DNA of 45,417 bases from Acanthamoeba sp. SK_2022b (lineage: Eukaryota > Discosea > Longamoebia > Acanthamoebidae), in the NCBI GenBank assembly GCA_027943245.1, contig JANDJZ010000326.1:1-45417 (forward strand), in the 5' to 3' direction. Of the stretch, positions 33,247 to 43,215 are shown piece by piece. The position numbers and the translations under genes were made by a program. The notes under the pieces are model-generated. The model saw only the letters and a list, made by a program, of their open reading frames with translations. It was not told the origin of the DNA and did not search any database. How positions within the stretch are numbered: the first letter of the stretch is position 1; every line of letters begins with the position of its first letter.

Positions 33247-33789
33247 GTGTGGTGTGGTGTGTACGTGTTCGATCGATTGATCGGTGGCGTCATCATGGGC
33301 GTGTGGTCAGGGTGCCGGTGGAGCGGATCGCCGGGTGGCGGGTCAACCCGACTGTCTACACCTACGGCTACCTGTGGACCGTCCACTCGCTCTTCTACTG
33401 GTGGCGCGACCTCGGCAAGAGCCTCGGTACGCCACACACACGCCCGCGCACACACAAGTTTGGGTTGATGTGTTGACTTCTCTCTCCTCGTCCCGTTGCC
33501 GTGGTCTTGTTATTGAAGATGACATGACTTGGGAGGCCTACTTCTCGCCGTGCTACCTCAACGTGATCAACCCCGTCGACACGGCGTTCGGGGAGGGCAT
33601 CACGCTCAACGTCACCCGCGAGCTCTACAACGTAAAGCCTCCATTTATTTATTTATTTATTTTTAATGTATTTATGTCTCGTTCCCCTGCTTGCAGGTCT
33701 TTGAGCGCTTCAAGTGGCTGCACTTCATCGGCGACTGTCTGTCGGGTCCGGAGAAGGAGCCCCACTACCCCGCCGACCTCTTCAACTGA
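29985..33789 (+). CDS. Secreted glycoside-hydrolase-like protein, many exons
   Basis: ATG 29985 starts a signal peptide (FLSLVLLFSCAPAAA). Exon 1 ends at 30180 and exon 2 begins at 30318. Downstream exons read NIGAHFAAYEVLQRLGFCFL, which resembles the N-terminal domain of alpha-glucuronidase-type enzymes. Barrel-like segments follow: RWEWVLLWAQEWNDF, ITQQHGWPLIEN, NMTTVYAAKLGK, YLPIYANGRL. A helical end (ERFKWLHFIGD) closes at 33789. Asn-x-Thr sites fit secretion. The exact family is not fixed; an unknown secreted carbohydrate-active enzyme is my reading. Introns hold an AT palindrome, a CA run and a CT/GT run. Some exon ends are uncertain. Confidence 0.6.
30217..30272. repeat. 56-bp near-perfect AT palindrome in intron 1
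   Basis: Arms 30217-30244 and 30245-30272 pair at 27 of 28 positions with no spacer (outer part TATTAATCGATTAAAAACAA). It sits in the first intron of the hydrolase-like gene and could extrude as a cruciform or form an RNA hairpin. Confidence 0.85.
31100..31168. repeat. (CA)34 run beside a 5' splice site
   Basis: Lies on the sense strand of the hydrolase-like gene; CA-rich sequence begins about eight bases after the intron start GTATGCAACA. Confidence 0.95.
33150..33244. repeat. (CT)n followed by (GT)36
   Basis: Sense-strand CT then GT runs in a short intron of the hydrolase-like gene, starting about 10 bases after its 5' splice site. The GT part is complementary to the CA run at 31100. Confidence 0.95.
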
Positions 33790-33877
33790 TGACTCCTTTT
33801 ATTTATTTATTCATTTCTAACTTGTAATTTTTTTAATGGGTATTTTTAATGATTTATTTCATTCTATTTTAAATATT

Positions 33878-35483
33878 TTACTGGGCGGTGTAGTGGCGGA
33901 GGTGGACGAGCGACGAGTCCTTGGGGTGCTTCTGGGCGATGCCCGCCCGCAACAGCAGTTCCACGTAGTGCGGCCACAGCCTGCGCTCCTTCGACGTCAC
34001 GCTCACCCACTCCTCCCCGTCCCCGTCGACTTTTGTCGCCTTCTTCTTCTTCTTTGGCTTGCCCTCGGCGGCGTCGAACAGCTCCACCAGCGTCTCCCTC
34101 AGCGAAGCGTACGGCGGCTTACCCTCTTCCTCGCTCCGCGCCCTCTGCACGCACACACGACACACACACGACACACACACACACGTGAGCACGACACGCG
34201 CGCACACAGGGAGAGAGGGAGCGCGACGCACTTTGGCGGTGGGCTCTTGGGCGGTGGCGTGTGGCGGCCAATAGCGGTCGGCAAACTCCAGGAGGCCCTC
34301 GCGCAGCGCCGCGTTGCACTCGCGGAGCCGCGCCACCGTCTCCATCATCTCCTCGCGCTCCCTGCGACGACGAACGTCAACGCGATCGCCGGTTCTCATG
34401 TGCGCGTGTGCGCCTGCGTGTGCGGCCATTGGAGAGGGGCGTAGTAGTACTCTTGCGAGGTGGGCTCGATCGGGTTCTGCTGGCCTTGCCGCGCGAGCGC
34501 CTCCCTGATCGTCTGCGTCTCTACCTGCAGCTCTCGCTCTCTGCTCGCCGTGTCGTGTTGTGAGTTGAACGGTAGATTGAGTTGTGTGTGTGGGCGAGAG
34601 AAAGGGTGGACCTGGCAAGGGCGAGGGTGGCGTGGTGGATCTGCCGGCGGAGAAGGGTGAGGGCCTGGTCGAGCTCGGCCGTCGCGGCTTCGGGCCGCAC
34701 GCCAAAGAGGCCGGCGTCTCCAACAGCGGCGGCGGACGCCTCGCCCTCCAGCTCGGCCGCCTCCTCCTCCGCCTTCTCTTCCATACTGTCGACAGTCAAC
34801 GCACGCACACACGTCCACCAACCACAAGCCGGCGACACATCAGCATCGACTCACCCCCCCCTCCCCGCCCCACGAGCTGGCGCCGCCGTACTCGAGGGCG
34901 AGCAGAGCGGCCTCGAGGTGGGCGACCTTGGCCTTGACCACACCTGAGCACGACACGCAACACACGACACAACGACACACCGCGTGGGTGAGCCCAGCGA
35001 CGCGACCAATGGACGACACAGGACACCTACCGGCGCGCTGGTGCTGCGAAGATGCTGCGTGTTGGCTGACGTCGTCGGTGGCGAGCCGCAGTGGGCGTAG
35101 AACGGCTTGCCGCTTGGCCAGCTCGCGCCGCGCCTGCTCGATCCGTCGCACGGCCTCGGCGTGGTCTTCCGCCTCTTTCTCCTCCTCTTCGTGTGGTCGA
35201 TGCCGGGTAGTAGGCGTTGTGTGGGCGGTCTGGTGCTGGAGGAGGACCACGTTGTGGAGCCAACCCTCGGCGCCGCCGCTCTCGGCCAGCTGCCATGCCC
35301 GGTCCCGCACTCGCCTCTGCCACTCCGGGTCCTGTTGTGCGTGCCGGCACAGGCCAGCAACAATAGATTAACATTTTTTGTAATCTGTTGTGGTTTGAGT
35401 GCAGGGAACGTATGTGGGATTGGGCATACAAGCGTCGAGGGGGCTTGACGACCAGCACCTGTGGCTGTGTTGGACAGGTCCAT
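33878..35483 (-). CDS. Centromere protein K-like protein
   Basis: Exon 1, 35483-35430, gives MDLSNTATGAGRQAPSTL, then GTATGC..CAACAG leads to exon 2 at 35331 (DPEWQRRVRDRAWQ). Later exons are almost all long helices with heptads (HAEAVRRIEQARREL, VETQTIREALARQ). The last exon reads WPHYVELLLRAGIAQKHPKD, close to the CENP-K signature in which WPPYVELLLRNGIA..HPED recurs. CENP-K is a coiled-coil member of the constitutive centromere network, joining CENP-A chromatin to the outer kinetochore. Two introns between coiled-coil exons are placed only roughly. It converges with the hydrolase-like gene, with 88 bp between. Confidence 0.65.
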
Positions 35484-35904
35484 GGTTTATTTCTTAGGGT
35501 TTCTCTGTTGTTTCTGTGCTTTTCTTTTTCCCTCCGGCCTGTGGATCGCAGAAAAATCATTTTCCATCTGGTTTCTCTTTTCTGGCAAGTGTCACAGCCA
35601 GACCACAACAATAAACGAAAGCAGTGGCCTTTCCCACCATATGCTCTGTCATGGGGATAGACAAGATGGCTGCCTGTATTGATTCTAAAGCCTCTTCCAC
35701 ATAATCTGCCTCCTCATCAATCCATTGCTTGGTTGGTTGGATGCTCCACAAATGCCACAGAACCTCAGTCTTGTATAATATATTCAGACCTTTTTTTTTT
35801 AAAAAAAAAAAGAAAAGACATGCTTATGTGCGTACTGCCTGTAGGGTGGCAGAAAAAGGCAAAAGTTGTTGACCCCACCAGGCAGCGATCACCAAAACGA
35901 TGAT
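35484..35904. other. Upstream of the CENP-K-like gene; T10A11 palindrome
   Basis: No supportable gene. A T10A11 run near 35791-35811 is self-complementary. From about 35590 the CpG content falls. Confidence 0.4.
35894..35897 (-). terminator. Pol III T-run after tRNA-Ser
   Basis: Four T residues on the minus strand eight bases after the tRNA end. Confidence 0.6.
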
Positions 35905-35986
35905 CGACGTTGGCAGGATTCGAACCTGCGCGGGGAAACCCCACCTCGTTAGCAGCGAGGCACCTTAACCACTCGGCCACAACGTC
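35905..35986 (-). tRNA. tRNA-Ser (GCT)
   Basis: 82 nt with a long variable arm (GGGG..CCCC), the anticodon arm CCTCG-CTGCTAA-CGAGG (anticodon GCT), a perfect acceptor stem GACGTTG/CAACGTC and discriminator G, all proper to tRNA-Ser. Confidence 0.95.
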
Positions 35987-36137
35987 TTCTTGTCAACTCT
36001 GCGGATTAACATCAGTAGATTGGGCTTCCTAATGCTGGAACTGGGCTGCTTGCTCAGGTGACCAGGGCTGTGGAAAAGAAAGGAATGAGCTTTATTCATA
36101 AAAATTAATACTTAATAAAAATTTAAGATCTTAAAGC

Positions 36138-37493
36138 TTAATCTATTTGTATGCTTTGGGCAGTGAGGGCAGCTGCTGAAGGACCAAAGCTGGCTGTAGG
36201 GGTGGGGGCAGGCTCAGCTGATGTTGAAGCTTCACTTGCTGGGGTGTTGCCCTTTCTCTTCTTGCTTGGCTGCCCTTTGGCTGCTTGGTTGGCCAAGTTT
36301 CCAGGATGTGGAGGTAATTTCTCTTGGAGGGTGTGGAACTTGTCAGTGATTTGCTTAATTGACTGTTGCTGCCCTTGTCCTTCATACTTCTTGTTGAATG
36401 CCACCTTGATGATGTCCCATTTATTGGGTAGCTCCCAACACTGATGGTAGAGTTCAAGTAGATGAACAATCTCCTTTTCATTCCAATGCATGTCTTGTTA
36501 TTAGGCACCTTAGCCTTCCTCTTCCTCTCCATCAGCTTGGCAATGCTGTGCTCTTCTGGTTGGTGTCACTCTCCTGTGTTTGGTGGCCTGTTTGGCTGCC
36601 CACACTCCTTCCTGTTCTTCAAAGATTTTCAATGAACTGAGAATTTGGATTTGGGAGATGTGGTTGGAGGTCTGCTGTGTGAGCCACCACTTGCTGGAAG
36701 TAGTGTGAGTGGTGGAACCTGGTACCACCACCCACAATGGGGAACATGGTCTTGAGGTCATGCCATGTATTCTCAACCCCACAATGGTTGGCCTTGTGTG
36801 TACATGCCTGCACCAAAATGGAACACCACATCAGCTCATACCAGCACAACACACATCAGCACTGCATGAGCATACCTTTTGTGTCATCTTAATAGGGGGT
36901 CTGTATATGATGGTTGCGTCCTGAGAACCCTCCACCAGCAAGCCCCATCTGTCCATCATCAAGCTCAAGGTCGCCTTGCCCAAGAGAGCTGAGAACAAAC
37001 CCATGCTGATCGTTGGCATGACCAATGTAGCCCAGCTCAAAGTTGAGGAGGAGGCCAGTGCAATTGACAGCACCAAAGTGGTTGAAGCAGTGTGCGCCCT
37101 TGTCACCTCTGTAGAAGTTGTGCTCAAGCCCCTTCGCTGGTGTGGAGATCTTGTTGATCATGTAGGTGGTGGTGGGCAGGGGATTGTAGGCCCCAGCAAT
37201 GGAGGCAGGATGAGTGGAGCAAATGTGAACTCCACTAGTGTCACTGCATCCTCAAGTGATACCCCTTCCAGAGCTACCAACAGGGGCACAAGCATGTTCC
37301 TGAGTGCCTTCATTGAAACAGGGCAATGTTTGCTCTCCTCATCTTGTGCCTCCCACTCCATCTTCATACAGTCATGCCCACCAACATTGTGCCGCCAAGT
37401 GCTGTGAAAAGACAGGCAAATTGGGAGAAAATGTTTTTTCCATGTGGGGGTGGGAAAGTAACAAAAGAATGGCAAAGTCACATAGAACAGCAA
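36138..37493 (-). mobile_element. PIF/Harbinger-like transposon remnant
   Basis: On the minus strand a broken DDE-type transposase runs across several frames: FYRGDKGAHCFNHFG, GYIGHANDQHGF, MGLAGGGFSG and a late VENTWHDLKTMF. This order resembles DDE_Tnp_4 (Harbinger) enzymes. Downstream, 36491-36138, an open frame starts with a Myb/trihelix-like DNA-binding part (WNEKEIVHLLELYHQCWELP), the usual second Harbinger protein. Frame breaks occur near 37160 and 36850. The block has about nine CpG in 1.7 kb. I could not define terminal repeats. Confidence 0.55.
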
Positions 37494-37823
37494 AGTTGTG
37501 CTAAATGAAACGTCCCCACTGCACCTTCACACAGCAAGGAAGACATGTCTCCACTTGATATGGCCAAGTAGTTACACCTGCTGCATCTTCCTTGCCATTG
37601 AGCTAGCCAGACAAGAGGATGTCCCCACACCAGCGTCCCATAGGAATTATATAGGAATTCAACACATGCCTATGTGATGGTGGGTGACATTATTGTCATA
37701 TGCCAAGGACTCCGGGTAGAGCCCAAGGAAAACGGCACAAAACCACCGCTTGGTTGTTTTCCTCAGTTCTGTGCCCCAGTCTTCTTGTTCTCTCTCGCTG
37801 TGGTCTGGTGTTGGTTCCTCGCC

Positions 37824-39377
37824 ATGAGCTTATTGCGCCGCTCAGTGCCCAAGGTGCCTTCAACCGGTGCCTCGTCATTTATATCCTCTCGCAGTGCAGC
37901 CCTCGCACGCCACAACGACGAAAAGATGCATCAAACAAAGCCACACGGATGTAGCACTGACATTGAGGACCATGCTCCCCAAGGCAGCCCTAGACGCCTC
38001 ACCGTGTCCTTGCTGCCCTCTGTCGCCTGTGCACTGGCAGCATTTGCCGTTATGTGCTTTATCACGTGGCTCATCTATTATGCCCAGATGGGGCAGCACA
38101 TGGATCGCCTAGAGGCCTCGACATGCAACGTAACTTCGCACCAGATTCTTATGCGAAACATCGAGGGCGACGGCAGGCCGATGCGCTACATGCCTGGACT
38201 CGGTGTGACCTTTGTCGTCTCCGACGGCCCCGGCGGCTTGCCGGCGATTCGCGAGGCCACGGCGAGACCGGCCTTTCTGAACGAGGACTCATGGATGGAC
38301 CTTGACGAGCGCGAGGCCTTTAACGCGCGCCATCCCGTCGGCATGACCATGCGGTGTTTTTACAGCCGCGACGACTGGACCTTTGTCTTGGTCAGCGATT
38401 ACACGAGCTTGCGGATCTTCCTGCTTTGGTTGAGCGTGGTATTAGGCTCAGCCACCGCCGTCTCCGTCGCTATGTTTACCCATACCGAACTGAGGAAAGC
38501 TGCAAAAAAGGCGGCCGCCAAGGCTGCCAGGCGAGGCGCCAGCGACGGAAACAGCAGCGATACCGACAACGACAGCAGCAGCGACAGCGACAGCAACAGC
38601 GATTCTGACAGCGACGATGGCGGCAACGTTACCAACAATGGCGACACACAGGCAGGAAACGACGATGGACACGACGACGATAATGACAACACCGCGGCTG
38701 CCACTACTCTTTTCGTGTTCAACGGAACGACAGCCAGGTCCGACGCGTCGGCGCCCAGCTCTAACAGCGCAAAGACAAACGCGCTGGGCATGCGATGCCG
38801 GACGTGCTTTGTCGCTTGGCCATCCATTGCCCTATCGCCGCGCCGAGCGCTGACCTATTTTTATGCCGCCTGCGTGTTCATCGGCGCCTGCACGCTGACC
38901 ACCAAGTCCTACAACATGGCTTACGAGGGCGGGTTGGGCTCGGCTTTTCTGCTCGGCCATATGGCACCGGCCCGGTGCAATGTGACCTCGCACGAGCTGT
39001 TACAGTGGCGCACCAACGGAGACGGCTCGACGCCACGCGTTATGCCAGCGCTCGGCGTCGCCTTTTACCTGCAGTCCGACGTTGCTACCCAGCCACCCGT
39101 GTTGTGGCAAACCCTTGCCAGAATGCATGTGATCAAAAGCGCGGCCTGGGTAAACAACTATGCGAAGACAGCCTTTTACGACCGCCACCCCATCAACACG
39201 ACGATCACCTGCTACTACTGCCGCAAGGACCCCAACTTTGCTTCAGCAAGTGATTCAAGCAAGGGCCGGTTTGGCGTTTACGCGGCGAGTGCGCTGCTCC
39301 TCGGGCTCGCCTTCTTCGGCACCCTCTTCATTGGCCTTCTAGGATGGATCTATTGTGCGACAGACCTGTACCAGTAG
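37824..39377 (+). CDS. Two-module, four-helix membrane protein, intronless
   Basis: 517 residues. The chain has membrane helix, outer loop, membrane helix, a long acidic Asp/Ser/Asn linker, then helix, loop, helix. The loops are repeats of each other: CNVTSHQIL and CNVTSHELL, then GDG..R.MP.LGV.F, then AFNARHPVGMTMRCFYSRDD and AFYDRHPINTTITCYYCRKD. Each has paired Cys and an N-glycosylation site. Family not recognised. The topology recalls channel auxiliary subunits, but I see no firm match. It is CpG-rich and intact between two wrecked transposons. ATG 37824 is the first in-frame ATG; upstream open sequence lacks one. Confidence 0.65.
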   Translation: MSLLRRSVPKVPSTGASSFISSRSAALARHNDEKMHQTKPHGCSTDIEDHAPQGSPRRLTVSLLPSVACALAAFAVMCFITWLIYYAQMGQHMDRLEASTCNVTSHQILMRNIEGDGRPMRYMPGLGVTFVVSDGPGGLPAIREATARPAFLNEDSWMDLDEREAFNARHPVGMTMRCFYSRDDWTFVLVSDYTSLRIFLLWLSVVLGSATAVSVAMFTHTELRKAAKKAAAKAARRGASDGNSSDTDNDSSSDSDSNSDSDSDDGGNVTNNGDTQAGNDDGHDDDNDNTAAATTLFVFNGTTARSDASAPSSNSAKTNALGMRCRTCFVAWPSIALSPRRALTYFYAACVFIGACTLTTKSYNMAYEGGLGSAFLLGHMAPARCNVTSHELLQWRTNGDGSTPRVMPALGVAFYLQSDVATQPPVLWQTLARMHVIKSAAWVNNYAKTAFYDRHPINTTITCYYCRKDPNFASASDSSKGRFGVYAASALLLGLAFFGTLFIGLLGWIYCATDLYQ

Positions 39378-39418
39378 ATGGCAGTAAACACTTGGGCCAA
39401 GTCCTTGTTTTATTGTCA

Positions 39419-39625
39419 TTAACAATGGGGTGTAGGGAGAAAGAGAAAGCTTGCACAAATGACGATTGTCAAGCAGCGCGGCCAGGCGCTATCCGACGGG
39501 CACAAGAAGGGCGTCTCGCCCAGGTTGCAGCGGCCGTCACCGCAGATTTGCCGCACCGACTTCCACCAGTCGCAGGCCTGGTGCCTAAACCGGCACCTGG
39601 TCGCACTGGGCAAAGGAGCCTGCAA
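39419..39625 (-). pseudogene. Fragment with CGDGxC..GET..CP motif
   Basis: 68 residues. The piece CGDGRCNLGETPFLCPSD matches a common extracellular Cys-rich motif (CGDGxCxxGExxxxCPxDC) but lacks the last Cys and any neighbours. It converges with the membrane protein 42 bp away. Probably a remnant. Confidence 0.3.
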
Positions 39626-39680
39626 AGCAGCACGGTCAAAGAGGTAGCCTCCTCAACAGTGTAAGGCGCGACCTTGCAAT

Positions 39681-39783
39681 CTTCTCCCAGTACGCCTGCC
39701 TGCGGGACCGACAGCAGAAGCTCCTGCTCGGTGACATGCTGCATGTGCCAGAGCGGTCCCGCAGGCAGGCGTACTGGGAGAAG
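39681..39783. repeat. Perfect 30-bp inverted repeat
   Basis: Arms 39681-39710 and 39754-39783 (CTTCTCCCAGTACGCCTGCC... and its complement) are exact over 30 bp with a 43-bp loop. An open frame runs through both arms (SQYACLRDR, RSRRQAYWEKI). Confidence 0.9.
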
Positions 39784-39939
39784 ATAAAAGCTGGCACGCA
39801 GCTTGCTGTCCACAGCATGATTCGCCAGTGCTATAACAAGCCAAGGATGTTGGATCTTCAGCAAGCATGACCAGAAGACTCCTCAGCCCTGCCAACATTG
39901 GTTGCATCACTCCGCATCAATACTGTGCTGCTTGACCAG

Positions 39940-40860
39940 GCCCTCATGGTCAAGGCAGCCCCATCAACCTGGAGCTCCTTCACTGTCGCATGGGCCACAT
40001 CAGCAAGCACAGTGTGAGATACAATGGACTCCATGACTGCAGCATATTGCACCAGGCCAATACAGAGGCATTCAATGACTACCCCCATGCTTGGCCAGTT
40101 GGACACCACTGCCAGATCCTAAGCTCAGATCAGGGTGGTGAATACATGGGGTGTAAGTTCCAAGACCTACTTCATCTGCATGGTCACCCACATGCCTGTC
40201 GCCTTGCACACAAACCACGCCATGCTCACTATGGTGCAGGCATTCATTGCTTATTTAGGCATCTGAGAGGAGCTCTGGGAGAAGTGCTGCACACTGCAGT
40301 CCATGTGCTGAACTGCATGCACAAGTCAACCTTGAAGCCATTGCCTATAGAGAGCTGGTTTGGCAAGCCTGCCACCCTGGCTCACCTACAAGTGTTAAGC
40401 TGCTGTGCATTTGATCACTGTGACACATGCTCAAAGCCAGGCAGCCAGGCCTAGTGACCTACCTGTGTTCTGCAAATGAGCACAGCAACACCCATCAGCT
40501 GCAAAGGCCAAGCTCCAGCCACAAGCGTTGCTGTCACAGGACTACCACCAACTAGTCCTTGCATAGCTTCTGTGGGCGCCAGCAATCAATCCTGGAGAGC
40601 GACCAAGTGGCTCTTTCCTCACCTAATACTTATTGATGGCTAATGGCAGTGGAAGAAGAGATCAAAGCCATCATATGCAACAGGACCTTTACCCTGGTTC
40701 CATTGCCACAAGGGCACAAGCCCATTGTTCCTCTGTTCTTGGGATTGAGATCTACTGGGACCACTGAACTGGCTACACAGAGGCTCTCCCTGGCCACTGG
40801 TCCATCTCCTCCCTCTCCAACTGCACAGAAGTCATGCAAGAAGCAACCAAAAGGTTAACA
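39940..40860 (+). mobile_element. Ty1/copia retrotransposon remnant
   Basis: The plus strand holds, in broken frames, a GAG-pre-integrase piece (LLHCRMGHISKHSVR), an integrase piece (LSSDQGGEYMGCKFQDLL), the integrase end (LNCMHKSTLKPLPIESWFGK) and the start of a copia reverse transcriptase (VEEEIKAIICNRTFTLVPLP). The order is that of Ty1/copia. Stops and shifts separate the pieces and no long terminal repeats were found. It is inactive. Confidence 0.7.
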
Positions 40861-42073
40861 AGCAGCAACAAGAAGATGTTGGGTCTAGCATCAAGGTCAT
40901 TTCCAGGAAGCGCCTCCAGGAGTTCAATGCCTTAACTGCAAGAAGGAGCGCCAAACTCACCAGTGCCCGCCAGAGAGTGCTGGCAGTGCTCAAACAGGAA
41001 TTGCTAGCATGGCAGGACACAGCAACTTGAGTCTACAGCCAGAGTAGTGATTAGTGCTGCTGCAGTCCCTGGAGCAAGAACTCCAAGTGGTCAGTGGCAA
41101 GCAACAGATTCAAAATAAAAAAGCAGAAGCACAGGCAGGTGCTCAACTACAAACAAAAACAAGCATACAATGGCTGAGGGAAGAGTGCCTGAATGGAGGA
41201 GAGCACAGTGGATTATATATGCTGGTAATGGTTGGCTGTTATGGTCCTGTACTTTACCAGGTTGCACACTCCCCATGATATGGGGGTCTGCTTTTGCTTG
41301 AAGTAATACTTGATTCCACGCTTATCCCAGATGATGTGGTTGTGGCAGTGGGGAGGGGACCAGAGGAGGAAGTGCTTCTTGTTGGTGATGAGGGTGTTAT
41401 TCCAGTTGTGGTCAAGATATTGTTTTGCGTCTTTTTCGATTTTTGTTGGTGAGAATGTTGTCTCACCTGCTGATGGGCAATCTATCTGGCATCACGAAGG
41501 ATGTTGTAGATGCTGGTGGGGCTGGCAATCATCCCCCTTCCCTTTGACAAGATTAATTATCTCCTCTTGGGTAATATGAAGTGGATGGTCTGGGTGTGTT
41601 CAGTCATGATGGTCCTCCCCCTTCTTTGCTCTGTTGATCCACTTGTAGATGAAGGCCTTGCCCAGTCCTGTCATTTATGATTTCCACCCCCACCACATCC
41701 TCTGACTCAGAATCCATTAAACATTCTTTATTGGGCCACAAATGCGTTTTGTTTGCAGATTTAAAAAACACCCTTTAACACCAACTACAACAAGAAGTTC
41801 ATGAATGAACAAATGATCTGGTTGCAGAGGCCCAGAATATAACAAGACTTACACTTCTTTTTTTGCTTTTTGTACATGAAGAACCTGCCCAACTGGGCCA
41901 GAGCTCACACTACAAACACAAACTTGAACATTCCGCTGGGAAGATTTTCTTCACATAGCTTTGTTGGATACAAAGGTCAACTGATCAACCAGATGAAAGG
42001 CAGAAATACAATTCTTTACATAGTTGCATACCAGTTTTTCGTCTTGACATACCGCACGTCGTTTGGCCTCTAG
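40861..42073. other. CpG-poor transposon debris
   Basis: Minus-strand pieces near 41570-41270 (TQEEIINLVKGKG, HNHIIWDKRGIKYYF) look like a further decayed transposase, family unclear. A Lys/Arg-rich frame near 40870-41020 has no match I know. From 41600 to 42073 nothing is recognisable. Confidence 0.4.
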
Positions 42074-42886
42074 GTGCAAACCACCACAGCTGACCAGCAC
42101 CTATCTTCTCCCCTCCCTCCACACAAGCGCTCGTGCATCGCCTTGCTTGCTAGCCAGCCTCCGCCACAAGATGAAGATGCAGGAGTGCGGTACCACTTTG
42201 CCTTGACTAGGGACACGCATCAAGAGCTGCACAAGCAGGCACTCGCGCTGGGGGCTGCCGAGGAACTGGTGCACCAGTCTGAGGCCTTCTTCGACACTCC
42301 TGAGAACGCCCTCCTTCGCACAAGCACCGGCGGGTGGTGGCTACGGTGGCGCGAGGTCGAAGGGAAGGAAGAAGAGGGCTACTGGGTCCTGCGGATGTGC
42401 AACAAGATGACACCAGAAGGCTACACCTCCTACGTCGACCTTGAGGATGAGCCCAAGATTCTGTCGCGACTCTCAGTTCTCGTGCCGGAGTGTAAGACTG
42501 CGAGGACCCTCTCCCAAGTGCGCAGCCTCCACATCTACGCGCGACTGCTAACTACACGAGCCCACTACCGCGCAGCCGACCCAGACCTGGACCTGACTGT
42601 CGACTGCACCCTCTTGGCGACGAACAGATACATCCTCCAAGGAACCGTCCGGGCAAAGAAACAGACCACGCTCGATACCATCCGGGGTGAACTGGTCGCG
42701 GGCGACATCCTGACTGGCCAAGGGGCGGTGAGGAGCAAGGTGGTGGAGTACGTGCGCCACAACAACAAGCAACTCTACGCCAAGCTACTGCAATGGGGAG
42801 TTGTTGCCCAAGAAGGCTTTGGCGAGTGGCACATCCTTCAGAAACCTGCGCTTGTCATGTCCCCCACCCTCTTTGCGGACTGTTAG
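42074..42886 (+). CDS. CYTH-like protein, first exon not found
   Basis: 270 residues from an acceptor-like TAG|GTG; the in-frame codon before is TAG, and no early ATG exists, so a short upstream exon is likely. The body has FFDTPENALLR, WWLRWREVEG, YWVLRM, a C-terminal basic strand (TVRAKKQTTLD) and SKVVEYVRHNNKQLYAKLL, in the order of thiamine-triphosphatase-type CYTH proteins. These normally open with ExExK, which binds metal and phosphate. Here the equivalent place reads RYHFAL, so that motif is missing and activity is doubtful. Confidence 0.55.
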   Translation: MQTTTADQHLSSPLPPHKRSCIALLASQPPPQDEDAGVRYHFALTRDTHQELHKQALALGAAEELVHQSEAFFDTPENALLRTSTGGWWLRWREVEGKEEEGYWVLRMCNKMTPEGYTSYVDLEDEPKILSRLSVLVPECKTARTLSQVRSLHIYARLLTTRAHYRAADPDLDLTVDCTLLATNRYILQGTVRAKKQTTLDTIRGELVAGDILTGQGAVRSKVVEYVRHNNKQLYAKLLQWGVVAQEGFGEWHILQKPALVMSPTLFADC

Positions 42887-43215
42887 TGACCCTTTCTGCA
42901 ATCATCTCACGTTTGCCCTGTCATTTTGGCCTCTCCTTGGTGCTCGCTTTGGGGGGTCATGAGGCTGAGTCGCCCCGCATAGGACAGTCTCTCGGCGAGG
43001 AGACATTCATCCTTTTCGGTGCCGCCCTCAAGCCGCCTCGTATGATGCATCACGAGCCAACCTGCTGGCGCCCATCTCCCATAATGAGAAGCATTTGGAG
43101 AATTCAAACCTATTCCAGGAACCGTCCATAAAACAGCGCTAGACCAACACAACAACTATTGTTTTTTGGCAACAGGCGGACGACGTGCCGCAAGGTTTAC
43201 CTCGTTGTCTTGTCC
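42887..43215. other. Intergenic region, nothing seen
   Basis: It lies between the CYTH-like and AlkB genes. The in-frame sequence just before the AlkB start has no ATG. Confidence 0.4.

Noticed and set aside
37674..37823. Extra N-terminal helix on the membrane protein
   Set aside because: It would need a GTG start; the first ATG is 37824.
37824..39377. BK-channel beta subunit homologue
   Set aside because: Only the helix-loop-helix topology and loop Cys agree; no firm sequence match.
43159..43215. Longer AlkB N-terminus
   Set aside because: The frame opens with TTG and has no ATG before 43216.
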